From Atkinsonella hypoxylon (lineage: Eukaryota > Ascomycota > Sordariomycetes > Hypocreales > Clavicipitaceae), in assembly GCA_000729835.1 (NCBI GenBank), contig JFHB01000060.1:1-64000 (forward strand): a DNA stretch of 64,000 nt. Direction: 5' to 3'. A program made the position numbers and the translations under genes. The first letter of the stretch is position 1. Every line of letters starts with the position of its first letter. The notes below the pieces were generated by a model. That model saw only the letters and a program-made list of their open reading frames with translations, was not told the DNA's origin and did not search any database. Of this stretch, positions 34,158 to 44,829 are shown in pieces.

Positions 34158-35667
34158 TGACTTGAATGTCAGTTCAGGTGAAGGAAACGCAGCAAGCCGT
34201 ACCCCGTGGCAAAAGGCCCCCATAATAGTTGGTTATGATCCCGTCCTAGATGTAAATGGAAGGGTGGTTGCAGCTGATAGCTGATGGATTGTTCAACGGA
34301 TGCTGATGTATATCGATGGTGGGCTGATGAACGAATGGATTGGGGGGGGGGTTGGTTTGCGAATGCTAAGACCAATACAACGAATGGTAAAAATATAAGC
34401 TTGTATCGTGGTAACTGGACAAGATCAAAGAGACTTGTTTGACTCTGCTACCAAATTGACAGAACCGCAATGATCGGCTTCTATCAATTCCCATTCTCTG
34501 AACTGCTCAGCCATCCGGGAACGCGGAGGGGTAGGTGGGCGGGAAGCTATTATAATAGTCAAACCATCAACGAAATGGCAAGGCGCGCGCAAGTCACTGT
34601 AGGCTTGCTTGGGTAGAGGGGCTAGGAAGGCACCATTTGAACAAATGTCTGAGGGCCTTTGCAGGGTGAGGTAGAAAATGTATTTCGACAAAGCAGACGT
34701 GGGTTCTGACGTACCGCGGCCGGACAACTAGATTTCACCCCCAGCCCATGTTTAAATTGCAGCACTCACGCGCCGTCCATTTCTACCTTGAGTAAGCCCG
34801 GGTAAGATTCGAAACCCCAAGACCCAAGACCCAAGACGCCCTTCGGGGATAATGTTGGCTGTTCGTTCGAATGCCGATGCCAAAAAGCAATGCTGCACGA
34901 GTGACCTGTACTCCGTACTCGTCACTAGCCTCGATGCCTTGGTTGCAGAAGCAATCATCTCCACCCATCAGCAGAATGTCCTCAGCACAACTGACAGACT
35001 TTGATGATGGCAAGTAACACTCCCGCTCTGATCAAAGTCCCAATTAGTCCTACTCCTCGTCGCACACACTCAGGCGGTCCGGGGTTGGACCTTCGGAGAT
35101 CATGGGTCCGGCCTGCACTCGTTCACGTCTAAACACAGCAGACCGTCCGCATCCTTTGGGCCCTTGAGTTCTCCCGAAGAATACAGACAGGGTTCCGGGC
35201 CACTAGGGCACGGAGCCGGGTCATGATTGGCATCTCGAGGACTGACCAGGTGCAACTACCGCTGACTTTCTTTGCGCATGGGGCCGCTGGTGGCTTGGTA
35301 GGGCTCCCACCCGTCTCGTACCAAGTCCAATGGGAGAAACTCCTGGTCTGTTTTGTATGTGGTGTGTGGACGCGCGGCTGTAATCATAGCCCCTTGTTTA
35401 CGGATAGCTTTGCGTGCTTTCTGATTACGGCGGACGAGACAGAATCATTCGGCCGGGTGTCTAGCGCGTCGTGTCGTCAAGGAGTACTCCGTATTTACTG
35501 CTACCTTTTCAAAGGTCATCAACACGACTCTTTTCAAGTCTCCCCCAATCCGTTGTCGGAGCAGCGCTCGCTGGGACACAAGCAAGTAGATGGACGGAAT
35601 AGGCATTGACCAGGAACCTCGGAGCTCCTAATGTTGTCTGTCAAGTTGCTAGTGTAGCGAAATGGCT

Positions 35668-35695
35668 GCTCGAGGCTCGAGGCTCGAGGCTCGAG
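35668..35695. repeat. 7-bp tandem repeat GCTCGAG x4
   Basis: Four exact units, so overlapping CTCGAG palindromes recur every 7 bp. Intergenic. Confidence 0.9.
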
Positions 35696-37696
35696 GCTTC
35701 TGGCACTGGCGACATTTGTCGGGATGACGCCTATCAACCAGGGTCTGCAAGAAACAAGACACGTTCAACGGTGCGGGGATGTTTGCCGGGCAGGGCAACC
35801 AGGCTACCATCACCACCACATGAATAGCGCAGCCTGAAGAAAGAATGCAATTTTAGTGGGAAATTTGCATCGTTCCTCAGCGCCACGACCTACCTAGGTA
35901 CCCCCAGTCGACTCATCGGTGCTTTTGCTTACCAAACTTCATCCTTGGGCAGGACTAAACGAGTCCCAGTAACCTGGGTGGCGGGCGCCGACTTGTGCAA
36001 CAGACGCCGGGCAGGGTTGCCAACAAGCTGGTGAGATCCTTTCCGCAGCGGCGAAGTCATGATCCTTACATTGAGAAAAGGCATTTGCACCAACCAAACT
36101 CTTCACAGTCGCCGAACAGCTAAGCTCTGCAGCCGTACTTGAACTCGGTGGGCCAAATATGGGAAGAAGGATTCCTGGTGGCGCCAGTTACCATCATTGT
36201 CCATCCTTTGATGATGTAGTGGTTCTTGCGTTATCTGGAGTCATGATAATGGTCTGCAAAGGTCAGAGTGCTTTATTGATTTTGGTACCTAGGCAACATA
36301 AACGTAGCTGGGGTCCCCGTGTTTGTTTGATTCTCTCTACATGGATGCCACCAACGGTTTTTCCGGCAGAGAAGCGTTCTTTGACTCAAGAGCCTAGTAA
36401 TCAAAGGAGGGCAGTGTACAATCTCTAACTTTCTACTTTTCGCAGGTCACGCCAAGGAGCTGCGGTCGGGGGAACTGTCACTATAATCGTTGCTGAAGAC
36501 GATGGCACTACATACCTGGCTCTGAGAAGCTTTGCTAATGAGGTTGAGAATTGCTCACGCTTGCCAAATAGGATCGCTTTGCTCAGTCGGGACAACGCGA
36601 CCGGGTCTAAAAAAAAGGCAAAAGCATCTACCTGCATGATGTCGTAATAGCTCCGGCTGTCAGTGTTCTTGTGAGCTTGGGGCGTGGAGAATTTCGCGTG
36701 GTTAGCCGTGGTCCCCGGTGTTACTTATCCCTGTTCCTGCTAAGCCGTTTCTTGGGGAGCTCCGTCCACCGTAAATATTTGGCTCTTCCAATACATAATG
36801 GCAGTTGACAAATCCCGTGGTTGGTTTTGTTCGGAGACTACCCCGTAGGCAACTTGGGTTGGATACGGTGTGCGTCACCTTGCCATTAAACTAGTGTATA
36901 TTTTGCCCCTGGTCGTACTGTATCTTTTTTTGTTTTGCTATCTGCATGATGTTCGGAGACCCCAATTTTGGATCAGTGAGAACAAATTCTATTGATGGCG
37001 AGAATCCGAAATCTGGTAACTAATGGCATGCAGTGACACCTCGGCTTGGGAATACGGTCGCCGAAAATTGGGGAACTAAATGGAGGATTTGGCAGTCAGC
37101 GTCATGAACTGGTTCAAGAAGGAATTTTTTTTGTATGAAGCATAGGTGATGATAACCTGTTTGACGTGACTGGTCATTATTCTAGGATGCTTCACGGCGC
37201 ACTATGCTGTATGTGTCTCAGTGCTCACTGGCCAATATAGGAAGGATATAGGGCATTTTCTTCAAATGATGAAGGGCACAAATGGGTTGTAGTCCACCCC
37301 AGGGCGGGAAAATGAACCCCTGGACGTGAAATAATGTTGAGCCAGTAAGAAGCATGCATTTCCATCCAGTAGGAACCGAACACCGGACACGGCCAAAGCT
37401 GACGATAAGCCATGGATAGACGGAGGAAAAAGAAACTTCTTGCACAATGCCGGGACCGGGGCCAATATACGACGACCGAAAAGCATCGGCGTTGTACATT
37501 GGAATGACGAGCCAAATGATGAGAATAACAAACAGGGAAGAGATGTGACGAGGATGGTGTGGTGTTGAGTCTGGTGGGAGAGCAACCGCCGCCAGAGGCT
37601 GGCTGGCTTAGCCACCTAGGTCGCTGGGCACATGAGGTCAAACCCCCTGGGAGGTAAGTCCGACCGGTCTGGTGCCTGCCTGCGTCTTGTCAGCCT

Positions 37697-37728
37697 GGCG
37701 TCAAGGCGTCAAGGCGTCAAGGCGTCAA
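37697..37728. repeat. 8-bp tandem repeat GGCGTCAA x4
   Basis: Four exact units at 37697, 37705, 37713 and 37721. It shares period and the CGTCAA core with the 7535-7574 array. Confidence 0.9.
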
Positions 37729-38450
37729 GTTCCAATAAGTTGACGGCGTTGCGGCTTCCTTACCCGTCTGGGACTTTTATCACCGAACAAGGACCATAAG
37801 GACCAGGCCACAGCGCCAGCTTTGGTAATGATCTGTGCCATTTGGGAACCAGACCTGTCCCCAGCTATTTCCTGTCCTGGCGCGTGCTGGAGCCTGGAGT
37901 TGAGATGAACCATGCATGATTGGCGCCGGCCTGCTGTAAGCGCTATTGCACCTTGACCTGGATGTGCCGCTCAACCAATCCGAGCTGAGATGGTATCTTC
38001 ATCTTGCAATTGTGGCTTATGCGACGTGCCCAACATGTGAATGCATCGGAAATAGGGAACAAATACGGAGCATGTCGCGGCTATCTTCTATGGCGATTTT
38101 CATCGCCGTGATCCTACTGGATCGCGTCGGTAGTATGTGTGCATCGGTAGAAGGACGCCGGCAGACCAGGCGGCTTCAAGTCTGGCGGCAAGTCCGCATG
38201 TTCAATATTTATAACATCCAAGAACGACGCTCTTCTCCATGTCGATGCATCGAGAACGTTGTCCCAGGTGGAACTACGGTTTCTCAACTTGTCTGTATTG
38301 TCTGTCATTTTTTCATCGTGTTTTTCATCGTGTTTTCCATCTTCCCTTTGTTCTTTTACTCCCGGTCTGGCTTCACTGTGTCTTGGTTCTTTGCTACAGA
38401 TTTTGATATATCCTGATCAAATCCCTGTCTTTACGCATCAACTGTCAGAG

Positions 38451-39183
38451 ATGTCTTCCAGTCTGAAGAATGAACTGTCGTCTGATTTTGAAGTCGATCC
38501 TCATGAGTTGCAGGCGCAATCAAGAGTGCGCATGGTGAATGCTGTGAACAGCATTCGTGTGGCCATGACCATTCTAGCTCTGGTTGCGGGCCTCGTGATT
38601 TTGAGTCTTTCTGCGCATACTTTGGCTGTGTACAATGCTACTCACCTCCCGTATGAGTATCTCTTGCCTCTGTGGCCAGAAAATTTCGATCTTCGACCAA
38701 GAAATGCTCTGGTGGCTGGCAGTGCAATTGTCACGGCAATGAATGCAGTGTCCCTGCTCGCAAGCAAGACGCGATCGGTTCGTCTTTTCCTGCAGAGAAA
38801 CAGTCAAATATCGCTGTATATTTAAACTAATTTCTGCTGTTCAATAGATTCGAGGGCGATCTTTGGCTCATGCTTCGGTCAGCATGATCGTACCTGTCGT
38901 CGCATTCATTGCCTCCCTAGTCGCCATGGTGTTATTCTACGCCGTCAACACTTCAACCGTTAATGAAACGTATCAAAGCTGGGTTTGCCGCTGGAAAAGC
39001 GTCTCCATGTCAACTCGCCCCCATTTTGGCACATTGTGCAAAGAGAGTCAAGCTGCTTTGGCACTTGCTGTTATCCTCGTTCCGCTCGAATTGATCGTTT
39101 TGGCAACGGCTTGCTTTCAAGCCGTCCTTGAGAAAGAGATCGGGGGAATAAAACGATCCCACAGCAGTTCTACTTTGTCATGA
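38451..39183 (+). CDS. Four-TM membrane protein, function unknown
   Basis: Exons 38451-38777 and 38848-39183 give 220 aa. Four hydrophobic segments are seen: ~36-62 (VAMTILALVAGLVILSLSA), ~82-105 (ALVAGSAIVTAMNAVSLL), ~118-140 (MIVPVVAFIASLVAMVLFY) and ~180-205 (ALAVILVPLELIVLATACF). The loop between TM3 and TM4 has two cysteines (WVCRW, LCKES) and a potential N-glycosylation site (NTST). This outline resembles MARVEL-like or other four-span proteins, but I do not recognise a family. The intron uses an unusual GTTCGT donor with a good CTAAT branch point and TAG acceptor, and frame is kept on both sides. Confidence 0.7.
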
Positions 39184-40178
39184 AATTACAGCGGGCAGAT
39201 AACTCGTGATCGTTCAAGTCAAAAAGAGTGTGGGTTCGGGCGTCATGGATCATCAAGTCAGTGTGGGTATTATCCGACTACTCAGCATGGTTTAATGTAC
39301 TCTTTGCTTATAATTATGTATTACCAAGAGTGTAAATTGTAATGATCCATGCTCAGGTTCTTTCATTTTTCCCTAAAACTCCGCCATACTCCCGAAAACA
39401 CTATTGAACCGAACGGTAGGAATGGTGTTGCCACCTCTCTCAGCAGCAACTAGTTAGTCCTTCGTGTCCTTCTAATGCAAGAGCCAGACGAGAGAATCCG
39501 GTGTCACCAAAAGGTTTCGGGACAGTAGCACAGCATTGATAATGCGAATCATCTCGTAATTATTTATACGAGCATATTTCTAGAAATAGTCGTGTGTCCT
39601 CAGTCGGGCAATTATCCACAGCAAGAGCTGCTCACATGGAGCCTTATGTCTCTTCTTCACTTTCTCCTTCCTCGCTCTGCGCACACGGAAAGGCTGCTTT
39701 AGACCTCTACTCTGGTGGACAAATGGAAGATCCGCTAACCTAAGGTATTGAGCAGTTCAGCGAATTTTAGTGTTGCATATTCTTCACCGTCCCAAGCCTT
39801 CTGAATTCGGCAGCAAATCCATCATGATACCAGTAGTCTTGAGTTGTGAGGAGAGCATATAGTCCTTAACCGCCACAAAGTAGCCCGTATATGAACCGAC
39901 TTGATATGACAAAATTGGTGCCAAGTATAGACAGCGATATTCATGAGGTTACTCTACTCTATTTGCGTAGCACATCTAGGTGCCACGACATCTTTGCCGC
40001 TATGTAATTTTTACGAGAGGATGGTCTTCACTTCAGTAAAGCATAATCTTCACCGCAATGGGAAATAAATAGGACAGAGGGCCTGACTGTTCTTATCCGT
40101 CCGCGTGAGGTCAGTTTCTCCACGCTTTGGTTGATAAGTGCATAAAGGTAACAGAGTCCACTGATTACTTTTTGGAAA
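39184..40178. other. Intergenic region before the MIF-like gene
   Basis: About 1 kb, rather AT-rich, with no supported gene or repeat. Confidence 0.6.
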
Positions 40179-41081
40179 ATGGCAGACAATCAGTTGCAGC
40201 TCTCCAAAAGATCAACATCGCCAGCTGATGCGCATTTCGTCACCGCCCTTCCCATTAACGACCCTTGTCGCCGCACACCTTCTCCCCAGCTTTCTTACCA
40301 TGACAAGCGCAACAGTCAGGTTATTAGAAAATCGAAGCTTGAGCCAGTGCTCGAAGGAGAAATTAAGAATGTGGGAAACCAACGTCAATATTCGGGCCAT
40401 CACGTTGCAAGCGCGCTACCGAAGCCAAATTTGGCAAAGCCAAGGGTTCCCAGCTCGTTTCGAACGGCTCAACGTGCAGCAATTCATCCTCGTCACGACG
40501 CTATCTTGCGTAATGAATCTATGCTCTCTGTTGAAGTGAGAACTAATGTAGTGGTAAGTTCTCCTGAGCAAAGTAGAGGGACACGATGGGAAAAGGAAAT
40601 GAGCTAACCACTGGCAAAGATCACGGATGAGTATGTCTTTATGAATGAACTTTCATATCATCTATCCTTGCGTTACGGTCGTCCTTTGAGCTCTGTCGCT
40701 GTGTCACTGCAGCATGGGATGTGTTTGCTTTATGGTGGTTCTTTTGATCCGGCATACATCCTTACTATCACTGGTGCACCGGATCAGGTAATGGCCAGTA
40801 TGAGCAGACGAAATGTGCCAATATTCCAGGCTCATTTGCAGCAGGCCATCAGAGTGTCGCCAGCCAGAGGACTTGTCCAGTTTGTGCCCACTGTCGAGGA
40901 CTGTTCGAGCCATAACGGAAGCACGGCAGCTGGTGAGACACTGTTGTCGCCAGCCCATTCACGTTCGGCATCCAAGCTCGGAGGCCTGGGACCGAGGCGA
41001 AGTCCAGTATGTAGAGATATGCCAATCCCTTCTTTCTGGGATGCTGCCGTCTTGACTGGCTGTATTCGTGCACTGACATAG
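40179..41081 (+). CDS. MIF-like (tautomerase-fold) protein without the catalytic proline
   Basis: Exons 40179-40553 and 40620-41081 give 278 aa. A MIF-type domain spans about residues 115-235: VEVRTNVVITDEYVF, a helix ending RYGRPLSSVAVSLQHG, then CLLYGGSFDPAYILTI, matching the MIF block around its GGS motif, and later RGLVQFV. By eye, the position of MIF Pro1 falls on Leu116, buried inside the chain by a ~115-residue N-terminal extension rich in Ser, Pro and basic residues. Tautomerase chemistry needs an N-terminal proline, so activity is unlikely. A ~40-residue tail follows. Similar extended MIF homologues are, to my knowledge, common in filamentous fungi, with unknown role. The intron has GTAAGT, CTAAC and AAAG ends. 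No signal peptide. Confidence 0.8.
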
Positions 41082-43307
41082 TTAATGAAGTCACCGCTAG
41101 CAAAGAAACAGCGACCGAGGTTTGCACGGACGGCCCAGGATGTCGGAAATGTTGAACAAGGCATTGACCATCACAATACGCAGCCCCACGTGTCAAGCCG
41201 GGGCGTCAGTGACGGTGACCCAGGCGTAATCGAATGCCCGACGATGAAGAGGAGGAAGAGCTTCATGTACAGCATATTCGCGCGGTCATAGCAGGAAATT
41301 GATGCTGGAGTCGGAGCTGGAAGTTGGATTTTGACACCGAGGTCTGTCTGGCAGCTCCAGGGTAGCTTAGGACAAAATGCTACGTAGTCTGGTGTGCGAG
41401 CCGGAGTTGGCCAGCTGCGAGCCACCCCTGATAGGGTTAGCTATAAATGTGCTAAACCAATCATCTATACGGAGTATAGAACATAATTCAGAAAAGAACA
41501 GCCAATTATACTCACTTGATTGACAAGGCATGAACTCAGCACCCAAATCCACTGGCACTGGCACTGGCACTGGCACTGGCACTGCCACATGCAACTGGTG
41601 CTACATGAAATGCTCCGGCAGGTACCAGACACACATACATTGCCAACATTCGGTACCTCCTTCCTACCTAGTACCTTCCCACCTCAGGTACCTTCCTACC
41701 TGGGGACCTCTAGCCAAATAATGCTCCCAGGGCCTATGAAGTGCCTCAGTACTCTCTGCTTGTTGTCGTCTCCAACACGCCGATCGATCCTCCGCAACAT
41801 CCCAGGTACCAGAGTTCAGATTCCGAATTCCAAGTCCGAAACTCCAAACTCCAGACTCAATCTCGACGTCGGCGGATCCACGAGCTGCCTGCATCCCAAT
41901 CGCGTGTCACATGCCCTTACTTTCGTACTTCTTTTATAACCTTGATCGCACATCTCGTGAGTTATCTCCCTCCCCGACTCTACTGAGGAGACTGTTTCGA
42001 AACGGACACGCCTTTTACCCCCGGAAGCTAATCCGGCCTACTCCCAACAGCCTGATACTCGTCCGCGTTGCTAGTCTTGACTCGCCAGTTCGCTCTCGGC
42101 CCTCGAGACGACTGATATCCTAGGCGATCTCTCTTTGTTCTGTCCAAGTTCTTGCCACATCCGATTCCCTGCATCTCAAACTTCGCTAGCTTCTGGACTT
42201 GCCCTCAGCAATCTCTTTGTTGCCCTTATCTGTCGCCTGGCCCCTGGGGCCCAGACTGCGAAATTTTCGACATGGCTGGTAGAAGAGAGGTGAGTGAGCC
42301 CATGCCCGCCCGGTGGGTTTCTTTCTCCAGTTTCTCCGTCATTTCCGTCACGCACGACCTTTCATCCGACACACCCTGTTTGGAAAGCTCGATTATTTCT
42401 CTTTCACTCGCCCAGACGAACCCACGGCGAATTTAGGACTGCCATTAAGCTTGTGCTGTTCGTCAATCCACTTCTTCACCTCAAGATACGAAGGTTCCCC
42501 TCTCAGCGCCCGAGTGGCGCGCGACGAGTGTTACACCGCAGCTGAATTGCCTTACCCTGTTGGCTGTCGTCCTGTTGAGCCAAACGCGGCGATGCTCTTC
42601 CCTTGTGCGTCTTTGGCCAGACGATGCACCTCGCGCCTTGCTATCAATGCTGTGAAATCATACTCGCGTCCGCACACCCACCCCGACAGGGTCTTTGTGC
42701 AAATTGGACACTTCGCCCATGGACCCGGCTGTGCTCGTTGCCGTGCTGTCCACCGTGTGCTTTATAACACTGACCCTGCCTGGAAGCGCCGGGCTTTGAC
42801 GACAAGTGCCGTCAAGAGTCATCGCATTGTCAATTCAAAGAGACTGAATGACTCGTCGCGGACTTGCTCACGAATTGGTGTTTATATCACGAGAGAAAGC
42901 ATCACCTAAATTGCCTATTATAAGAACTCGAGCGCGGTATCGTGTTTCCTGCCAAGACTAATTCATTCACATGTTGGCTCATGCAAAGACCTCTCAGTCT
43001 ACTATTGTTTCTCGTGAGACTGTGGCGGCAGTCTTGAGCAACGGAATACCTATCTGGCTAGGCCATTTGGGTATCAATGATCCGTGAACCTTGTAACATG
43101 GCAATCACGCTAAGAGAGCTGTTCTCTTCTCCGTCTTGGCTTTGGGGAATGTATGATGCCACTCGAGCAAGACGCCTGAACACCTTTGTGTCTGTCTTGC
43201 TGCTTATATCCTCTCCTTAAGAACCAGCGAGCGCTGGTGAGTTGAGTTTATGTCCAGACGCTGCCTCATACAAAACACCATAGCTTTCACATTAATATCC
43301 GACCACC
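41082..43307. other. Region between the MIF-like and GTR2 genes; possible unresolved gene
   Basis: No convincing gene. It has a TGGCAC array (41551-41586), one TACGGAGTA (41468-41476) and a pyrimidine-rich promoter-like tract (41900-42260). That tract runs into an ATG at 42272 giving MAGRRE, followed by a GTGAGT donor. The frame is open again from 42331 to 42909, but the only intron joining them would be 41 bp, shorter than any other here. The peptide resembles nothing I know. Confidence 0.4.
41551..41586. repeat. 6-bp tandem repeat ACTGGC x6
   Basis: Five exact units and a sixth with one change (ACTGCC). Intergenic. Confidence 0.9.
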
Positions 43308-44637
43308 ATGTCTTTGAATCCACCGCTTCGCGACGTTTTGTTGGCAGAGATGCGGCATGGTGCCAATTTAACGGCATGCTCGTCTTCGGGCATAATGAGT
43401 CCAGCGAAACTGACGTTGCAACGTATTCATGAGCAGGCAACAGCTGGTGCGCAAGGTAAAGATGCTGTCCGATCCAAGGATCTGGCTCTAGGTGTTCCTT
43501 CAAAGGGCAAGCCTCGTCTGCTGCTGATGGGTCAAAGAAGGTAGGTACTCTTGGTTTGTTCTCAGTCCTTTTGGCAGAGATCAAAACGCTGACGTCATTG
43601 TAGAAGTGGAAAATCGTCGATATCAAGTGTAGTGTTTCACAAACTACCTCCGAATGAAACGCTATTCCTGGAGTCGACAGCACGCATACAGAAGGACTCT
43701 ATGGCGTAAGTGAGGATCTTTTGTTTTGCTGCGAATACCTTGCCCAATCAATAGTCCAGATTTGACAATGATGTGCAGATCCTTCATGGACTTCCAAGTC
43801 TGGGACTTCCCGGGGCAGATTGATGTCTTCGACAACGCTAATTTCGATATGGAGGCTATATTTGGCGAAATTGGAGCCTTGATCTGGGTCATTGATGCTC
43901 AAGATGACTACCTCGAAGCTGTATCAAGGCTCAACGCCACCATACTCTCGCTTCAGCGCAGCTACCCCAACATCAACATTGAAGTATTCATTCACAAAGT
44001 AGATGGCCTCTCTGACGATTACAAGCTTGATATACAGCGTGACATTACGATTCGTATTCAGGACGAGCTCTCCGATCATGGCTTTGAAAATGCACCCGTC
44101 ACCTTCCACCTCACATCTATATACAATCACTCCATCTTCGAAGCGTTTAGCAAAGTCATACAGAAATTAATCCCCCGATTGGGGACGTTGGAGTCGATGC
44201 TGACAAACCTTTGTCGAACTTGTCGCTTCGAGAAGGCATACCTGTTTGATGTGCTCTCGAAGATCTACATTGCTACGGATAGCGCAACGGCAGATATGGC
44301 CAGCTACGAAATCTGCAGCGACTATATCGACGTTATCATCGATATCACAGAGGTATATGGCACTTGGCAACGAAGCGACGAGACACGCAAGAAACTCGAG
44401 GGAGAGCCATGGAATACGAAACTCGACGATCAGATCGGTTGCTCGACAGCGGAGAGCTGTCTTGTGCTCCACGATAGCAATAAGCCCATCATGTTACGTG
44501 AGGTAGATCGCTATCTAGCGTTGGTGGCAATCATGAGGGACGACTCGTACGACCGCATGCCATTAGTCAATATGAATGTGGAGGCGGTAGTAGAAGGCCT
44601 GACAGAGTTTTTCAACATCACCAAGCCCCGCAAGTAG
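43308..44637 (+). CDS. GTR2: Rag-type GTPase Gtr2 (RagC/D homologue)
   Basis: Partner of Gtr1 in the EGO/Ragulator system that reports amino-acid supply to TORC1 at the vacuole. Exons 43308-43540, 43604-43705 and 43779-44637 give 397 aa. The N-terminal ~65 residues are a fungal extension. The P-loop GQRRSGKSS is rebuilt across intron 1. SVVFHKLPPNETLFLEST follows, then FQVWDFPGQID, the Rag switch II with Pro-Gly-Gln. VIDAQDDY and HKVDGLSDDYK are the base-binding region, characteristic of the RagC branch. The C-terminal half is the roadblock-like dimerisation domain. An alternative acceptor at 43754 would add eight residues in frame; the later one fits RagC without a gap. It is tail-to-tail with APC4, about 190 bp between stops. 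Confidence 0.93.
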
Positions 44638-44829
44638 ACTGTGCGCTGTGAATAGGGCGTGGACCTCAAGTCTTCGGCATGGCAAGTCGAAAGGGGTGTG
44701 TGAAATATTGAGTCACAAAATGGGGCGGTTCCAGGCTTGTTTCTCGGAACCTAGAGCACAAAGTTGCTTATGCTATTTTATTATATCATGTTATTTAGCT
44801 ATTATATATCCGACACGAAGGAACACGTC

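Larger units (their letters stand above)
34158..38450. other. Gene-free stretch between the 2EXR gene and the four-TM protein gene
   Basis: About 4.3 kb with only short reading frames, none recognised. It holds a 7-bp array (35668-35695), an 8-bp array (37697-37728), two TACTCCGTA motifs (34909, 35485), one TACCTAGGTA (35891-35900) and one ACCTAGGT (37614-37621). It could be decayed mobile DNA or species-specific spacer; no terminal repeats were found by eye. Confidence 0.55.

Noticed and set aside
7291..37728. CRISPR-like arrays
   Set aside because: All arrays are direct tandem microrepeats of 6-10 bp without spacers, in a eukaryotic genome.
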